Positions 36,648 through 46,291 of a stretch of 64,000 nt of DNA are shown in pieces. The DNA is taken from positions 5,332,001-5,396,000 of the forward strand of contig NZ_CP109132.1 of NCBI RefSeq assembly GCF_035918015.1, given 5' to 3'. Position 1 is the first letter of the stretch. Every line of letters begins with the position of its first letter. Position numbers and translations under genes: made by a program. Origin of the DNA: Streptomyces sp. NBC_01754 (GTDB taxonomy: Bacteria > Actinomycetota > Actinomycetes > Streptomycetales > Streptomycetaceae). The notes beneath the pieces were generated by a model that saw only the letters and a program-made list of their open reading frames with translations, was not told where the DNA came from and did not search any database.

Positions 36648-39347
36648 GTGAAGGCCATTCGTCGATTCACCGTGCGTCCCGTCCTCCCCGAACCCCTGCG
36701 ACCGCTCAGTGACCTCGCCCGCAACCTGCGCTGGTCCTGGCACACCGAGACCCAGCAGCTCTTCCGGGCGGCGGACCCGGAGGGCTGGCGGCCCGCGGAC
36801 GCCGACCCCGTGCGCCTGCTCGGCGCCGTGTCCGCCGGCCGCCTCGCCGAGCTGGCCGCGGACCGGCACTTCCTGCACCGGCTCACCGAGGTGTCGAAGG
36901 ACCTGCGGGCGTACCTCGACGGACCGAGGTGGTACCAGGACCAGCTCGCCGAGGGAACGGAACTCCCCGCCGCCGTCGCCTACTTCTCGCCCGAATTCGG
37001 TGTCACCGCCGCGCTGCCCCAGTACTCCGGCGGTCTCGGCATCCTCGCCGGGGACCACCTCAAGGCCGCCAGCGACCTCGGGGTGCCGCTCGTCGGGGTC
37101 GGTCTGCTCTACCGCCACGGCTACTTCCGCCAGAGCCTGTCCCACGACGGCTGGCAGCAGGAGCACTACCCCGTCCTCGATCCCAACGAGCTGCCGCTCA
37201 CCCTCCTGCGGGAGGCCGACGGCACCCCCAGCCGGGTGATGCTGGCCCTGCCCGGCGGGCGCTCGCTGTACGCCGCCGTCTGGGAGGCCCAGGTCGGCCG
37301 CGTCCCGCTGCTGCTGCTCGACTCCGACGTCGAGGAGAACGCGCCGGGCGAACGCGACGTCACCGACCGGCTCTACGGTGGCGGAAGCGACCACCGGCTG
37401 CTCCAGGAGATGCTGCTGGGGATCGGCGGGGTACGCGCCGTGCGCACCTACTGCCGGCTCACCGGCCGTCCCGCCCCCGAGGTCTTCCACACCAACGAGG
37501 GACACGCCGGGTTCCTCGGCCTGGAACGTGTCCGGGAACTCACCGAGACCGGGCTCGGCTTCGAGGCCGCCCTGGAGACGGTGCGGGCGGGTGCGGTCTT
37601 CACCACGCACACCCCGGTCCCCGCCGGGATGGACCGGTTCGAGCGCCAGCTCGTCGCCCGCCACTTCGGCGACGACGGCGAGCTGCCCGGCGTCGACGTC
37701 GAACGGATCCTGGCCCTCGGTACCGAGACCTCCCCGGGCGGTGAGCCCGGCCTCTTCAACATGGCGGTGATGGGCCTGCGGCTCGCCCAGCGGGCCAACG
37801 GCGTCTCCACCCTGCACGGGGCGGTCAGCCGCGGGATGTTCTCCGGGCTGTGGCCCGGCTTCGATCCCGCCGAGGTCCCGATCACCTCCGTCACCAACGG
37901 CGTGCACGCCCCCACCTGGGTCGCACCCGAGGTGCTCCGCCTCGGATCCGGGAAACGCGGCACCGGACGCGCGGAGAACGCACCGGCCGGTGCCGAGGCA
38001 GGCGACGGGTGCGGCCACGGGGACCGCGGCCAGGCGGTCCGCCCCGGCACCGACCGGCGCCAGGACACCCTCACCGCCGTCCCGGACAGGGAGATCTGGG
38101 ACCTCCGGCGCGGCCTGCGCGAACAGCTGGTCACCGAGGTCCGCGAGCGGCTCCACGCCTCCTGGCGCGGACGTGGCGCGGGCGCCGCCGAACTCGGCTG
38201 GATCGACGGCGTACTCGACCCGGACGTGCTGACCATCGGCTTCGCCCGCCGGGTGCCCTCGTACAAACGGCTCACGCTGATGCTGCACGACCGCGACCGG
38301 TTGCGGGCGCTGCTGCTGCACCCCACGCACCCCGTCCAGATCGTCGTCGCCGGCAAGGCCCACCCCGCCGACGACGGCGGGAAGCGGCTCATCCAGGAGC
38401 TGGTGCGGTTCGCCGACGACCCGCGCGTACGCCACCGCATCGTCTTCCTGCCGGACTACGGCATGGGCATGGCGCGGAAGCTCTACCCGGGCTGCGACGT
38501 CTGGCTCAACAACCCGCTGCGCCCCCTGGAGGCGTGCGGTACCAGCGGGATGAAGGCCGCGCTGAACGGCTGCCTCAACCTCTCGGTGCGCGACGGCTGG
38601 TGGGACGAGTGGTACGAAGCCGACTTCGGCTGGGCGATCCCCACCGCCGACGGTTCGGCCACCGACGAGGAGCGGCGCGACGAACTGGAGGCTGGCGCCC
38701 TCTACGCGCTCCTGGAGGACCGGGTCGCCCCCCGTTTCTACGACCGCGACGCCGACGGCCTGCCCGAACGCTGGATCGAGATGGTCCGCAGCACCCTGGT
38801 CACCCTCGGCCCCAAGGTCCTCGCCGACCGTATGGTCCGCGAGTACGTGGAGCGGCTCTACGCCCCCGCCGCACTGGCCCGCAGGGCGCTGACCCCGGCG
38901 GCGGCCCGCGAGCTGGCCGACTGGAAGGCGAGGATCCACGCGGCCTGGCCCCAGGTCGCCGTCGACCACGTGGAGGCCACCCCAGACGCGGTCGTCAGCG
39001 GCTCCGCCGAGCTCGGCTCCACGCTGGCGCTGCGGGTCAGGGTCGCCCTGGGCGGTCTCGACCCCGACGACGTGGAGGTCCAGGCCGTGGCCGGACGGGT
39101 CGACTCCGGCGACGCGATCGCCGAGGCCCGGACGGTCCCGCTGAAGCCGGTCGGCGGCCACGACCTGGAGGACCGGCTGCTGTACGAGGGCCCGCTCGCC
39201 CTGGACCGCACCGGGCCCTACGGCTACACCGTGCGCGTACTGCCCTCGCATCCGCTGCTCGCCTCGGGCGCGGAGCTCGGCCTGGTCGCGGTGCCCGGCG
39301 AGGCCGCCGGGGACGCGGACGGCGACACGGGCGTGTTCCTGCGCTGA
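36648..39347 (+). CDS. glgP: Alpha-glucan (glycogen/maltodextrin) phosphorylase GlgP
   Basis: An 899-residue GT35 enzyme releasing glucose-1-phosphate from alpha-glucan. The N-terminal DUF3417 domain (FTVRPVLPEPLRPLSDLARN) marks the actinobacterial short-type phosphorylase. The PLP lysine is Lys636 in GTSGMKAALNG. FSPEFGV, YSGGLGILAGDHLKAASDLG and VFHTNEGHAGF are also conserved. A Gly/Ala/Arg-rich insert of about 45 residues (around 425-470) interrupts the fold between TWVAPEVLRLGSG and DREIWDLRRGLRE. GTG 36648 has AAAGGTGG upstream; longer open sequence to the left is not conserved-looking and is excluded. Confidence 0.93.
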   Translation: MKAIRRFTVRPVLPEPLRPLSDLARNLRWSWHTETQQLFRAADPEGWRPADADPVRLLGAVSAGRLAELAADRHFLHRLTEVSKDLRAYLDGPRWYQDQLAEGTELPAAVAYFSPEFGVTAALPQYSGGLGILAGDHLKAASDLGVPLVGVGLLYRHGYFRQSLSHDGWQQEHYPVLDPNELPLTLLREADGTPSRVMLALPGGRSLYAAVWEAQVGRVPLLLLDSDVEENAPGERDVTDRLYGGGSDHRLLQEMLLGIGGVRAVRTYCRLTGRPAPEVFHTNEGHAGFLGLERVRELTETGLGFEAALETVRAGAVFTTHTPVPAGMDRFERQLVARHFGDDGELPGVDVERILALGTETSPGGEPGLFNMAVMGLRLAQRANGVSTLHGAVSRGMFSGLWPGFDPAEVPITSVTNGVHAPTWVAPEVLRLGSGKRGTGRAENAPAGAEAGDGCGHGDRGQAVRPGTDRRQDTLTAVPDREIWDLRRGLREQLVTEVRERLHASWRGRGAGAAELGWIDGVLDPDVLTIGFARRVPSYKRLTLMLHDRDRLRALLLHPTHPVQIVVAGKAHPADDGGKRLIQELVRFADDPRVRHRIVFLPDYGMGMARKLYPGCDVWLNNPLRPLEACGTSGMKAALNGCLNLSVRDGWWDEWYEADFGWAIPTADGSATDEERRDELEAGALYALLEDRVAPRFYDRDADGLPERWIEMVRSTLVTLGPKVLADRMVREYVERLYAPAALARRALTPAAARELADWKARIHAAWPQVAVDHVEATPDAVVSGSAELGSTLALRVRVALGGLDPDDVEVQAVAGRVDSGDAIAEARTVPLKPVGGHDLEDRLLYEGPLALDRTGPYGYTVRVLPSHPLLASGAELGLVAVPGEAAGDADGDTGVFLR

Positions 39348-39514
39348 CGGCGGCGGCGCCGGCGTGGTGTTCCGGCCCCGACGGGGGGCGGGGCCCGCGG
39401 GTGTGCTCCCGCGACGGCGGGGCGGGTCCGTGGTGTGTCCCCGCGCCGGTACGGCCGGGAGCGCGGGCGTGTTCCCGCGCCGACTCGCGTCCGTCCGCAC
39501 GCTCCCCCCGTCCG

Positions 39515-39557
39515 CCGGTGGGCCCGGCGCCGTCCCGTACGGCGCCGGGCCCACCGG
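39515..39557 (+). terminator. Hairpin after glgP
   Basis: A 19-bp perfect stem with a 5-base loop (CCCGT), the strongest in the window. It lies in the 355-bp gap before the SpoIIE-type gene. The rest of the gap (39348-39514) is made of degenerate GC-rich repeats without coding signal. Confidence 0.75.
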
Positions 39558-39702
39558 TGTCCGCACACCGGATCACCCCGCCACCGGCGGGAGTGATTTC
39601 ACCGTGACCTGGCTAACATGACAGCCGGTGCCGGTGTGGCCTGGTCCCACCGATGTGACAGGACAGCGAGGCGTCCGGCGGGCGCGAGTGGAGGTCGGCA
39701 CG

Positions 39703-41502
39703 GTGAACGGCGGCGGAAGCCGAGCGAGACGCCTGACCCGTCGGCTGGCCGCACAGCGCGGCGTGTCCCGTCAACTGCACATCCGCCCGCCGGAGGCCGG
39801 TACACAGCTGCGGGCCGACCGCTTCACCACCGCGGCCCGGCTGCGCTGGCTGCACACCGCGAGCACTCGGATCGGCACCACCCTCGACCTGGAGCGCACC
39901 GCGCGGGAGCTGGCCGAATTCAGCGTCCCGCGGCTGGCGGACGGTGCCGCCGTGGACCTGCTGGAGTCGGTCCTGATGGGCGAGGAGGGGGAGCGGGTCA
40001 CCGGCTCGGCCGTCCCCGTCACCCGCGCCATCGCGGTCAAGGCCGTCGACTCGCTGGCCAGTCTCGAACCCGCGCCGGTCGGTGAGGTCGTCGACCGCAG
40101 CGGGCGGCGTGAGACCCTCCTGACCGTCCACTGCCTGCGCAACGGCCGTCCGGTGCTGGTCAGCCGGATGACCGACGAGGACTACGGACGCGTCGCCCCC
40201 ACCGACAGCGCCGCCGCGGCGATGCGCCGTCAGGGCGTCCACAGCTACATGGCCGTTCCGCTGATCGCCCGGGGTGTCCTGCTGGGCTCCGCCGACTTCG
40301 TACGCGCCGGCGGCAGCCCGCCGTTCAACCGTGCCGATGTGGGCCTGGCCGGTCAACTTGCCGCGATGGCGGCCGTGTTCATGGACAACGCCAGGCTCTA
40401 CGGGCGCGAGCGCGAACATGTCGTCTCGCTCCAGCGCAGCCTGCTGCCGCGCGCCACCCCGCACACCCCCGGCCTGCGCGTCCACTCCCACTACGCGCCC
40501 GCCACCGAGGCCCACGGCGTGGGCGGCGACTGGTACGACGTGGTGGCGCTGCCCGGTGGGCGTACGGCCCTGCTGGTCGGGGACGTCACCGGGCACGGGC
40601 TGCCGGCCGCCGCCACGATGGGCAGGCTGCGCACGGTCGCCCGTACGCTCATGACGCTGGACATCGCGCCCGACCGGGTACTGGCCCGGCTCGACCTGGC
40701 CACCCGTGACCTGGAGGACGACCAGGTCGCCACCTGTCTCTGCGCGGTCTACGACCCGGCCGACCACAGCTACACCCTCGCCAGCGCGGGCCACCCGCCG
40801 CCGCTGCTGGTCGACGGTGAGGGCTCGCCCCACTTCCTGGACGTGCCGGTCGGCGCGCCGCTGGGGGCCGGGGTCATCCCGTACGACCCGCTGCGGCTGT
40901 GCGTCCCCGAGGGCGGGCGGCTGGTGCTCTACACGGACGGCCTGATCAAGAACCGCACCGACGACGTGGACGTCCAGCTGGCCGGGCTGCGCGCCGCGAT
41001 CGGGGCGATGCCGCCCGGGCGGCTCGACGACGGCGGACTGCTCGCCTCGCTCAGGAAGGACGACGCGCGGTTCGACGAGGCGGTGCTCCAGGTCGCCGAG
41101 GCCTGCGCGTTGCCGGCCGACACCGGACTGCGGGTGTGGGACCTGCCCGCCGACGGGAACGCCGCCTCCACCGCACGCAAGCTGGTCAACGAACAGCTGG
41201 CCCGGTGGGACCTGGCCGAGCTCGTGGACGTCACCGAACTGGTCGTCAGCGAGCTGGTCGGCAACGCCCTGCGCTACGGCGGCGGGCCCGGACAGCTGCG
41301 GCTGATGCGCGACGACCGGATCCGGGTCGAGGTGTCCGACACCGGGCCCGACCTGCCGCAGATCCAGCACGCCGACGTCAGCGACGAGGGCGGACGGGGA
41401 CTCCAGCTCATCAACCTGCTGTGCCGCAGGTGGGGTTCGTGCCGTACGGCGGACGGCAAGGTCGTCTGGGCCGAGCAGAACATCCCCGACGGTTTCGGCT
41501 GA
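39703..41502 (+). CDS. GAF-SpoIIE(PP2C)-HATPase regulatory protein
   Basis: A 599-residue signalling protein. A GAF-like sensor spans about 40-215, a SpoIIE/PP2C serine phosphatase about 225-440 (GVGGDWYDVVAL and LVGDVTGHGLPAAATM give the metal-binding aspartates; YTDGLIKNR follows), and an RsbW-like HATPase_c kinase domain ends the protein (VSELVGNALRYGG, EVSDTGPDLP, GRGLQLI). Both switch activities of a partner-switching system are thus in one chain. It probably acts on an anti-anti-sigma factor, but none is adjacent. GTG 39703 is chosen for its GGAGGT at ideal spacing over a frame open from 39628. Confidence 0.9.
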   Translation: MNGGGSRARRLTRRLAAQRGVSRQLHIRPPEAGTQLRADRFTTAARLRWLHTASTRIGTTLDLERTARELAEFSVPRLADGAAVDLLESVLMGEEGERVTGSAVPVTRAIAVKAVDSLASLEPAPVGEVVDRSGRRETLLTVHCLRNGRPVLVSRMTDEDYGRVAPTDSAAAAMRRQGVHSYMAVPLIARGVLLGSADFVRAGGSPPFNRADVGLAGQLAAMAAVFMDNARLYGREREHVVSLQRSLLPRATPHTPGLRVHSHYAPATEAHGVGGDWYDVVALPGGRTALLVGDVTGHGLPAAATMGRLRTVARTLMTLDIAPDRVLARLDLATRDLEDDQVATCLCAVYDPADHSYTLASAGHPPPLLVDGEGSPHFLDVPVGAPLGAGVIPYDPLRLCVPEGGRLVLYTDGLIKNRTDDVDVQLAGLRAAIGAMPPGRLDDGGLLASLRKDDARFDEAVLQVAEACALPADTGLRVWDLPADGNAASTARKLVNEQLARWDLAELVDVTELVVSELVGNALRYGGGPGQLRLMRDDRIRVEVSDTGPDLPQIQHADVSDEGGRGLQLINLLCRRWGSCRTADGKVVWAEQNIPDGFG

Positions 41503-41528
41503 GCGGGAGAGGGCGGGGAGGGGCGGGT

Positions 41529-41559
41529 GCGGCCCGGGAGAGTCGTTCTCCCGGGCCGC
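41529..41559. terminator. Bidirectional hairpin between the phosphatase and M4 protease genes
   Basis: A 13-bp perfect stem (GCGGCCCGGGAGA and complement) with loop GTCGT, between convergent stops at 41502 and 41580. Confidence 0.8.
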
Positions 41560-41579
41560 GCCGTGTGTGTGGGGGTGGA

Positions 41580-43628
41580 TCAGAAGGTCAGCTTGACACT
41601 GTTGAACGTGCCGCTGTCGCCCCAGTAGACGTCCTGGATCCGCAGCTTCCAGGTGCCGTTGGCGGTCTTGGACGAGGCGTTGACCGTGTAGGTCGCCACC
41701 ACGTCGTCCGCCGAGTCCGTTATCGAGGAGTTCTTCAGCCGGAAGGCCGTACCGTCCGGGGCGAGCAGGTCCAGGACCAGGTCACCGCGGTAGGTGTGAC
41801 GGATGTCGACCGCGACGGAGAGGTTGCTCGGCGCCTTGCCGCTGACACCGGAGACGACCACGGGGACGGTCGTGGTGCCGCCGTCGGCCAGGGCCTTCGC
41901 GGTGGTGTTCTGGAAGACCGTGCCGCCCGGCTCCGGGTCGGTGCTGCCACCGGGGCGGCTGCCCACGTTGATGGCGGCCCAGGCGTTGGCGACCCCGGCG
42001 TACTCGGTGCTGTCGGTGCCGTACAGCTCACCTGCCACGGCGAGGGTGCCGGTGCGGGCCGCCGCGTAGTTCGTGGTGGAGGTGAACTTCGTGGTGAGTG
42101 CCTTGTACCAGATCTGCAGCGCCTTGTCGCGGCCGATGCCGGTCACCGGGAGGCCGTCGGAGGTGGGGGAGTCGTAGGCCACCCCGTTGACGGTCTTGGC
42201 TCCGCTGCCCTCGGAGAGCAGGTAGAAGAAGTGGTTCGCCGGGCCCGAGGAGTAGTGGACGTCGATCGAGCCGAGCCCCGAGTACCAGGAGTCCTTGGAC
42301 ATCCCGTCCTTGCTGGGCTTGTCCATGTAGCGCAGCGGGGTGCCGTCACCGTTGATGTCGATCATCTCGCCGACGAGGTAGTCGCCCGGGTCCGTGGCGG
42401 TGTCGGAGTAGAACTCCACGCCCGCCGCGAGGATGTCCGAGGTCGCCTCGTTGAGGCCGCCCGACTCGCCGCTGTAGTTGAGGCCGGCGGTGTTGGAGGT
42501 GACGCCGTGCGTCATCTCGTGGGCCGCCACGTCCAGGGAGGTCAGGGGCGCCAGGTTGCCGCTGCCGTCGCCGTAGGTCATGCAGAAGCAGCTGTCGGTC
42601 CAGAAGGCGTTGACGTAGTTGTTGCCGTAGTGGACGCGGGAGTACGCGCCCACGCCGTCACCCCGGATGCCGGTCCGGCCCATGACGTTCTTGTAGAAGT
42701 CCCAGGTCTCCGCGGCCCCGTAGTGGGCGTCCGCGGCCGCGGTCTCGACGTTCGACGGGTTGCCGTTGCCCCAGATGTCGTCGGGGCCGGAGAACAGGGT
42801 CCCGGTGCCCGACGTCCCGTGGTTCAGGTTGTACGTCTTGTGGTTGCCGCGGGTGGTGTCGGTGAGGGTGTACGAGCTGCCGGAGCTCGAGGTGCCGAGC
42901 GTCACCGGACCGCTGTACTGGGTGTTGCCGGTGCCGGTCTCGATGGCCTGCCACTCGTAGAGCTTGGCGCCGGAGGTGGCGTCCGTGATCACGTGCAGCT
43001 CGTTCGGGGTGCCGTCGTGCTGGAGGCCGCCGACGACCGTCTCGTACGCCAGCTGCGGGGTGCCGCTCGCCATCCAGACGACCTTGCGCGGCGCCTTGCT
43101 CGCCTCGGTGCTCTTCGAGCCGTCGGCCTTGGCCGCGGTCAGGGCCTGCTTCTCGGCGGCGGCCGGGGCGATGTCCGCCGTGGTCCCGACGGCCTTGAGC
43201 TGCGCGCTCGTCGCCTTGGACGCCTTGGTCACGCTCTTGGTCTTCCCGGCCTTCGACTCGGCCACGACCAGGTCGCCGCCGAGGACGGGCAGCCCGTCGA
43301 GGGTGCGCTCGTAGCGGGTGTGCGTGGTGCCGTCGACGTCCTGGACGACATCGCGGACCACCAGCTTCTCGGTGGCGCCGAGGCCGAGTTCCTTCGCGGT
43401 GGCGGCCTTGGTGGCGTTGGCCTCGCGGAGCAGTTCGGCGCGCTGGGCGGGGGAGAGCAGGGCGGGGAGCGCGCCGGGGTCGGCGCCCTTCACCGCGGCG
43501 GCCGGGGCGGCGGTGCCGCTCACGGGTGCGGCGGTCGCGCCGCCGGTCTGCACGCCGACGGCGAGGAGTGCCGCCGCGGCTATCAGGGCGCCGGTCGCGG
43601 TGGTACGACGGCTGAGCGTGGATCTCAC
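41580..43628 (-). CDS. Secreted M4 (thermolysin-type) neutral zinc metalloprotease with P-domain
   Basis: A 682-residue preproprotein. Signal peptide at 1-33, an FTP/PepSY propeptide to about 230, and a catalytic domain with HEMTH (370-374) and the third zinc ligand Glu394 in GGLNEATSD. A C-terminal proprotein-convertase P-domain (about 575-682) includes AVDIRHTYRGDLVLDLLAPD and ends FNSVKLTF. It should be exported, self-processed and digest extracellular protein. GTG 43628 has AAGGAG seven bases upstream. It is probably monocistronic, bounded by a hairpin at its 3' side. Confidence 0.93.
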   Translation of the reverse strand: MRSTLSRRTTATGALIAAAALLAVGVQTGGATAAPVSGTAAPAAAVKGADPGALPALLSPAQRAELLREANATKAATAKELGLGATEKLVVRDVVQDVDGTTHTRYERTLDGLPVLGGDLVVAESKAGKTKSVTKASKATSAQLKAVGTTADIAPAAAEKQALTAAKADGSKSTEASKAPRKVVWMASGTPQLAYETVVGGLQHDGTPNELHVITDATSGAKLYEWQAIETGTGNTQYSGPVTLGTSSSGSSYTLTDTTRGNHKTYNLNHGTSGTGTLFSGPDDIWGNGNPSNVETAAADAHYGAAETWDFYKNVMGRTGIRGDGVGAYSRVHYGNNYVNAFWTDSCFCMTYGDGSGNLAPLTSLDVAAHEMTHGVTSNTAGLNYSGESGGLNEATSDILAAGVEFYSDTATDPGDYLVGEMIDINGDGTPLRYMDKPSKDGMSKDSWYSGLGSIDVHYSSGPANHFFYLLSEGSGAKTVNGVAYDSPTSDGLPVTGIGRDKALQIWYKALTTKFTSTTNYAAARTGTLAVAGELYGTDSTEYAGVANAWAAINVGSRPGGSTDPEPGGTVFQNTTAKALADGGTTTVPVVVSGVSGKAPSNLSVAVDIRHTYRGDLVLDLLAPDGTAFRLKNSSITDSADDVVATYTVNASSKTANGTWKLRIQDVYWGDSGTFNSVKLTF

Positions 43629-44319
43629 GCGGACTCCTTCTGCGAGGGGGGTACCGGTCGGCAAGGGGTGCCGACGGGGCAGAACAGGCGGTGCGCGGAA
43701 CGGGGGGAAGAGTGCCAGCAGAAGGAGGGGCGTGTCAGGACCGCGTCAACAAATTGGCCGGATCTCGTCCGTTGCCGGAGCAGGTGTGTTCGCTGAGCGG
43801 ACGTTTCCCGGGTGTCGTCCCGCTGGCGTACCGGAGGGTAAGGAAGGGCCCGGGACCTGAAGGTGCAGGGTGTGCGGGGGCTTCGGCGGAGCCGGTGGTC
43901 TTCGGACGCGAGGGGCCCGAGTGACGGAGGACCACGGACTGAGACGGCGCCGAAAGGTGGCCGGTTCCACGCCGTGGGGTGGAGGTGACGGGCTTGGCGA
44001 GAGGACGTGGGATCGTGGCCCGTCGCGGCCCCTGGCCTTGAGCACGAGAAGGGCACCGGTCGAGGCCTCCCGCTCGGCCCCCCGCCGACCACCGTGATGA
44101 TCGGGCGGGGCGCGCCCTCACTCCCGACGTGGGAGTGGGCGGACGCCGTAGAACTGCCGGAGAACCTCGGCATTCCGGAGGCCGCGATGCCGGAGCGCAA
44201 CGGCTGCGCGACCGGGGCTGGGCCCCGGTACGTACGGTGGGCAGGGCAGGGCAGGGCAGGGGGCCGGGCCGGGAAGCCCACGAGTTGACTCGTACTTCGG
44301 GCACCGGCCGGTGGCTCTC
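43629..44319. other. Non-coding gap at the left edge of the inserted block
   Basis: 691 bp between the M4 protease start and the MATE gene end. I see no convincing gene, only open frames of biased composition. The right part of the M4 side must hold that gene's promoter. A short pentamer run (GGGCA about four times, 44238-44258) is present. No transposase or att-like duplication was recognised. Confidence 0.4.
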
Positions 44320-45687
44320 TCACGTGGCGGCAGGCGCGTGTTCGCGGTACTCGGTGAACGTGCTGTGTCGGTAGAAGGAGTAGGCCTTGCTCACTGCCTG
44401 GAGGAGATTGGCAAGGGCGAGGGCCGTCCACAGAGCCGCAAGCCCCCCGGCTGTGGCGACCGGAGCGGCGACAGCGGCCAGGACTCCGTAGCAGATGAAG
44501 GTCGACACGAAACTCGGCACGGTGCGCTTGAGACCGATGAGGCCGAAGCCGACGACTGCTTGCAGTGCGTCGGTGACGACCACGGCCGACACCAGGGGCA
44601 GAAGGTCCGTGATCTGCGGTCGTACAGCGGCATCCTGGGTGAACAGCGGAACGACCCACGCACTGAGGGCGATCACCGTTGCCGCGATGAACCCCACAAC
44701 GGCCAGGGCCAGCCATGTCCCTGCCCGCACGCCGCGGCGGACCTTCACGCGGTCGTGTTTCTCCGCGGAGGCCGAGACCAGGGGGATGGTGGCCTGGCCG
44801 ACCGCCACCGCAGCTGTGAAGATGAGGTTGACCAGGGAGATACCGACGCTGTGCACCGCGGCGCTGTCGGTCCCGATCCTGGCCGCCGCGAAGGTCAACA
44901 CGCCCAGGACGGCGAACTTGACGAGTACCGTGCCGGCCAGCGGAATCCCCACGGCGCCCAAGGTCCAGATCTGCTTCACATCAGGACGACCCGGATACAG
45001 GGAGCGGCCGGTCAGCACGGTAGAGCGGCGGAGGGCCACCTGGTTGACGCAGGCGCTGACCACGCTGGAAGCCAGCATGGCGATGCCTGCCCCGGTCAGG
45101 CCGTAACCCGGCAGCGGGCCGGGACCACCCACGAGAAGGACGGAGAGCGTGACGGACGAGGCGGTGCCGAGCAGTCCGGCCCGCATCACCAGCTTCGAGT
45201 GGCCCAGTGCGACCAGGACGGACGTGGCCGACGAGCTGACCGCGATGGCGAGCACGCTTCCGGCCAGCAGGAAGGGGAAGATCCCCAGCTGGTGGAGGAC
45301 GATGAGGGGAACCCCGGCCGCTTGACCGATCAGGGGAACTGACGCGACCGCCGTCGCGGCGACGGCACCCACGGTGATCGCGAGCCACATCCCGCTGCGC
45401 ACCACGGACAGGAGATGATCAGGATCCCCCTTGCACGGTGCGACGAATGGCATCACGCCGCGCAGCGCGCCCGCCACCGTGGCGGTGGCGGGGCTGAACA
45501 CGGCCAGGGCGACGGCGAAGGCCGCGAGCGTGGCGGTGGAGTGGTTACCGAGCAGCGCGGTGTCGACCAGAGCGCCCGCCGATGCGGCGATCATCGTCAG
45601 GTACAGCGGGAGCGCTGCCGCCGCTATCCCGATCCACGTACTGCGTCCGGCCGGTTCGGTCCCCTTGCTGATCATGGGTTCGAGCAT
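44320..45687 (-). CDS. MATE-family multidrug/metabolite exporter
   Basis: A 455-residue polytopic membrane protein with twelve predicted helices in two related halves. Family-type features include LVDTALLGNHSTATLAAFA near the first helix and a second-half counterpart, VGQATIPLVSAS. MATE pumps use Na+ or H+ gradients to expel drugs or natural products. Starts at GTG 45690, ATG 45687 and ATG 45672 are all possible, with no good ribosome site. It lies downstream of the mutarotase gene on the same strand with a 160-bp gap containing a TGAGAA/TTCTCA inverted repeat (45740-45756), so it may have its own promoter. Confidence 0.82.
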   Translation of the reverse strand: MLEPMISKGTEPAGRSTWIGIAAAALPLYLTMIAASAGALVDTALLGNHSTATLAAFAVALAVFSPATATVAGALRGVMPFVAPCKGDPDHLLSVVRSGMWLAITVGAVAATAVASVPLIGQAAGVPLIVLHQLGIFPFLLAGSVLAIAVSSSATSVLVALGHSKLVMRAGLLGTASSVTLSVLLVGGPGPLPGYGLTGAGIAMLASSVVSACVNQVALRRSTVLTGRSLYPGRPDVKQIWTLGAVGIPLAGTVLVKFAVLGVLTFAAARIGTDSAAVHSVGISLVNLIFTAAVAVGQATIPLVSASAEKHDRVKVRRGVRAGTWLALAVVGFIAATVIALSAWVVPLFTQDAAVRPQITDLLPLVSAVVVTDALQAVVGFGLIGLKRTVPSFVSTFICYGVLAAVAAPVATAGGLAALWTALALANLLQAVSKAYSFYRHSTFTEYREHAPAAT

Positions 45688-45847
45688 CACACCGGCGACG
45701 CAACCGCCACTGGGATTCAGACAACTTGCCGGCAGGGGATGAGAAACGGGTTCTCACTCTCCGGTTCGTGTACACCCGTTCCTGATCCACCGTGCCCCCG
45801 GTTCGGCATCACGAGGCGTGCGGCTACACGCCCGCGTCCGTGCGGCT

Positions 45848-46291
45848 TCAGGGGCGGCCTGGCTCCGGCAGTACACCCTTGACGGCCAGGAAGCAGCCGT
45901 ACGGCCGTGTCTCGCCGGTCTTGACGACCGCGAACACGCCCTTCGTCCGGGAGTAGAAGGCATGGCGTTCGATCGGCTCCACATCGAGAGAGCGATCGGC
46001 GGACCGCGAGGCGGCATCGATGAACTCGGCCTGCACCTCGGGAATTGTGGCCGGGTCTCCGACGACCTCCATCCGTGCGAGCGGTGACGGTGTGAAGGTG
46101 TCGAGCGGCAGCAGGCTGAAGATGGCCTCGCCGGTGTCGACGACACCCGCTGCGGTCAGGTGGATGACGCGATCGCTCAGCGAGTACGCCGGGAAGTTGC
46201 GGTCGACGATCGCGATCGTGTCGCCGTGCCCCATCTCGGCAAGGGCGTGCAGCAGGTCCGGGGTGAGGAGCGGGTTGAGTCCTTTAAGCAT
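45848..46291 (-). CDS. RbsD/FucU-family sugar mutarotase
   Basis: A 147-residue protein that speeds interconversion of sugar anomers. The N-terminal MLKGLNPLLTPDLLHALAEMGHGD, with the catalytic His, and the distal AFYSRTKGVFAVVKTGE segment are characteristic, and the length fits FucU. It may serve L-fucose, L-rhamnose or ribose. The start overlaps the glycoside hydrolase gene by eight bases. This indicates coupled expression, so it probably processes the sugar released by that enzyme. Confidence 0.88.
   Translation of the reverse strand: MLKGLNPLLTPDLLHALAEMGHGDTIAIVDRNFPAYSLSDRVIHLTAAGVVDTGEAIFSLLPLDTFTPSPLARMEVVGDPATIPEVQAEFIDAASRSADRSLDVEPIERHAFYSRTKGVFAVVKTGETRPYGCFLAVKGVLPEPGRP

Noticed and set aside
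36288..39566. A 1092-codon open frame antisense to glgP
   Set aside because: It mirrors the third-position GC bias of glgP, has no recognisable motif and is fully covered by a clear gene on the other strand.
39628..39702. Earlier start for the SpoIIE-type gene
   Set aside because: GTG 39703 has GGAGGT at optimal spacing; the 25 upstream residues have no support.
40899..43796. A 965-codon plus-strand frame across the phosphatase end and the M4 protease
   Set aside because: It crosses a terminator hairpin and two well-supported genes and reads as low-complexity Gly/Arg/Val sequence.
44238..44258. GGGCA pentamer run as a functional repeat
   Set aside because: Only about four copies in GC-rich non-coding sequence; probably simple slippage.
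43735..44304. A 189-codon leftward frame beside the M4 protease
   Set aside because: Composition is Pro/Arg/Ser-rich with no motif; most likely non-coding.
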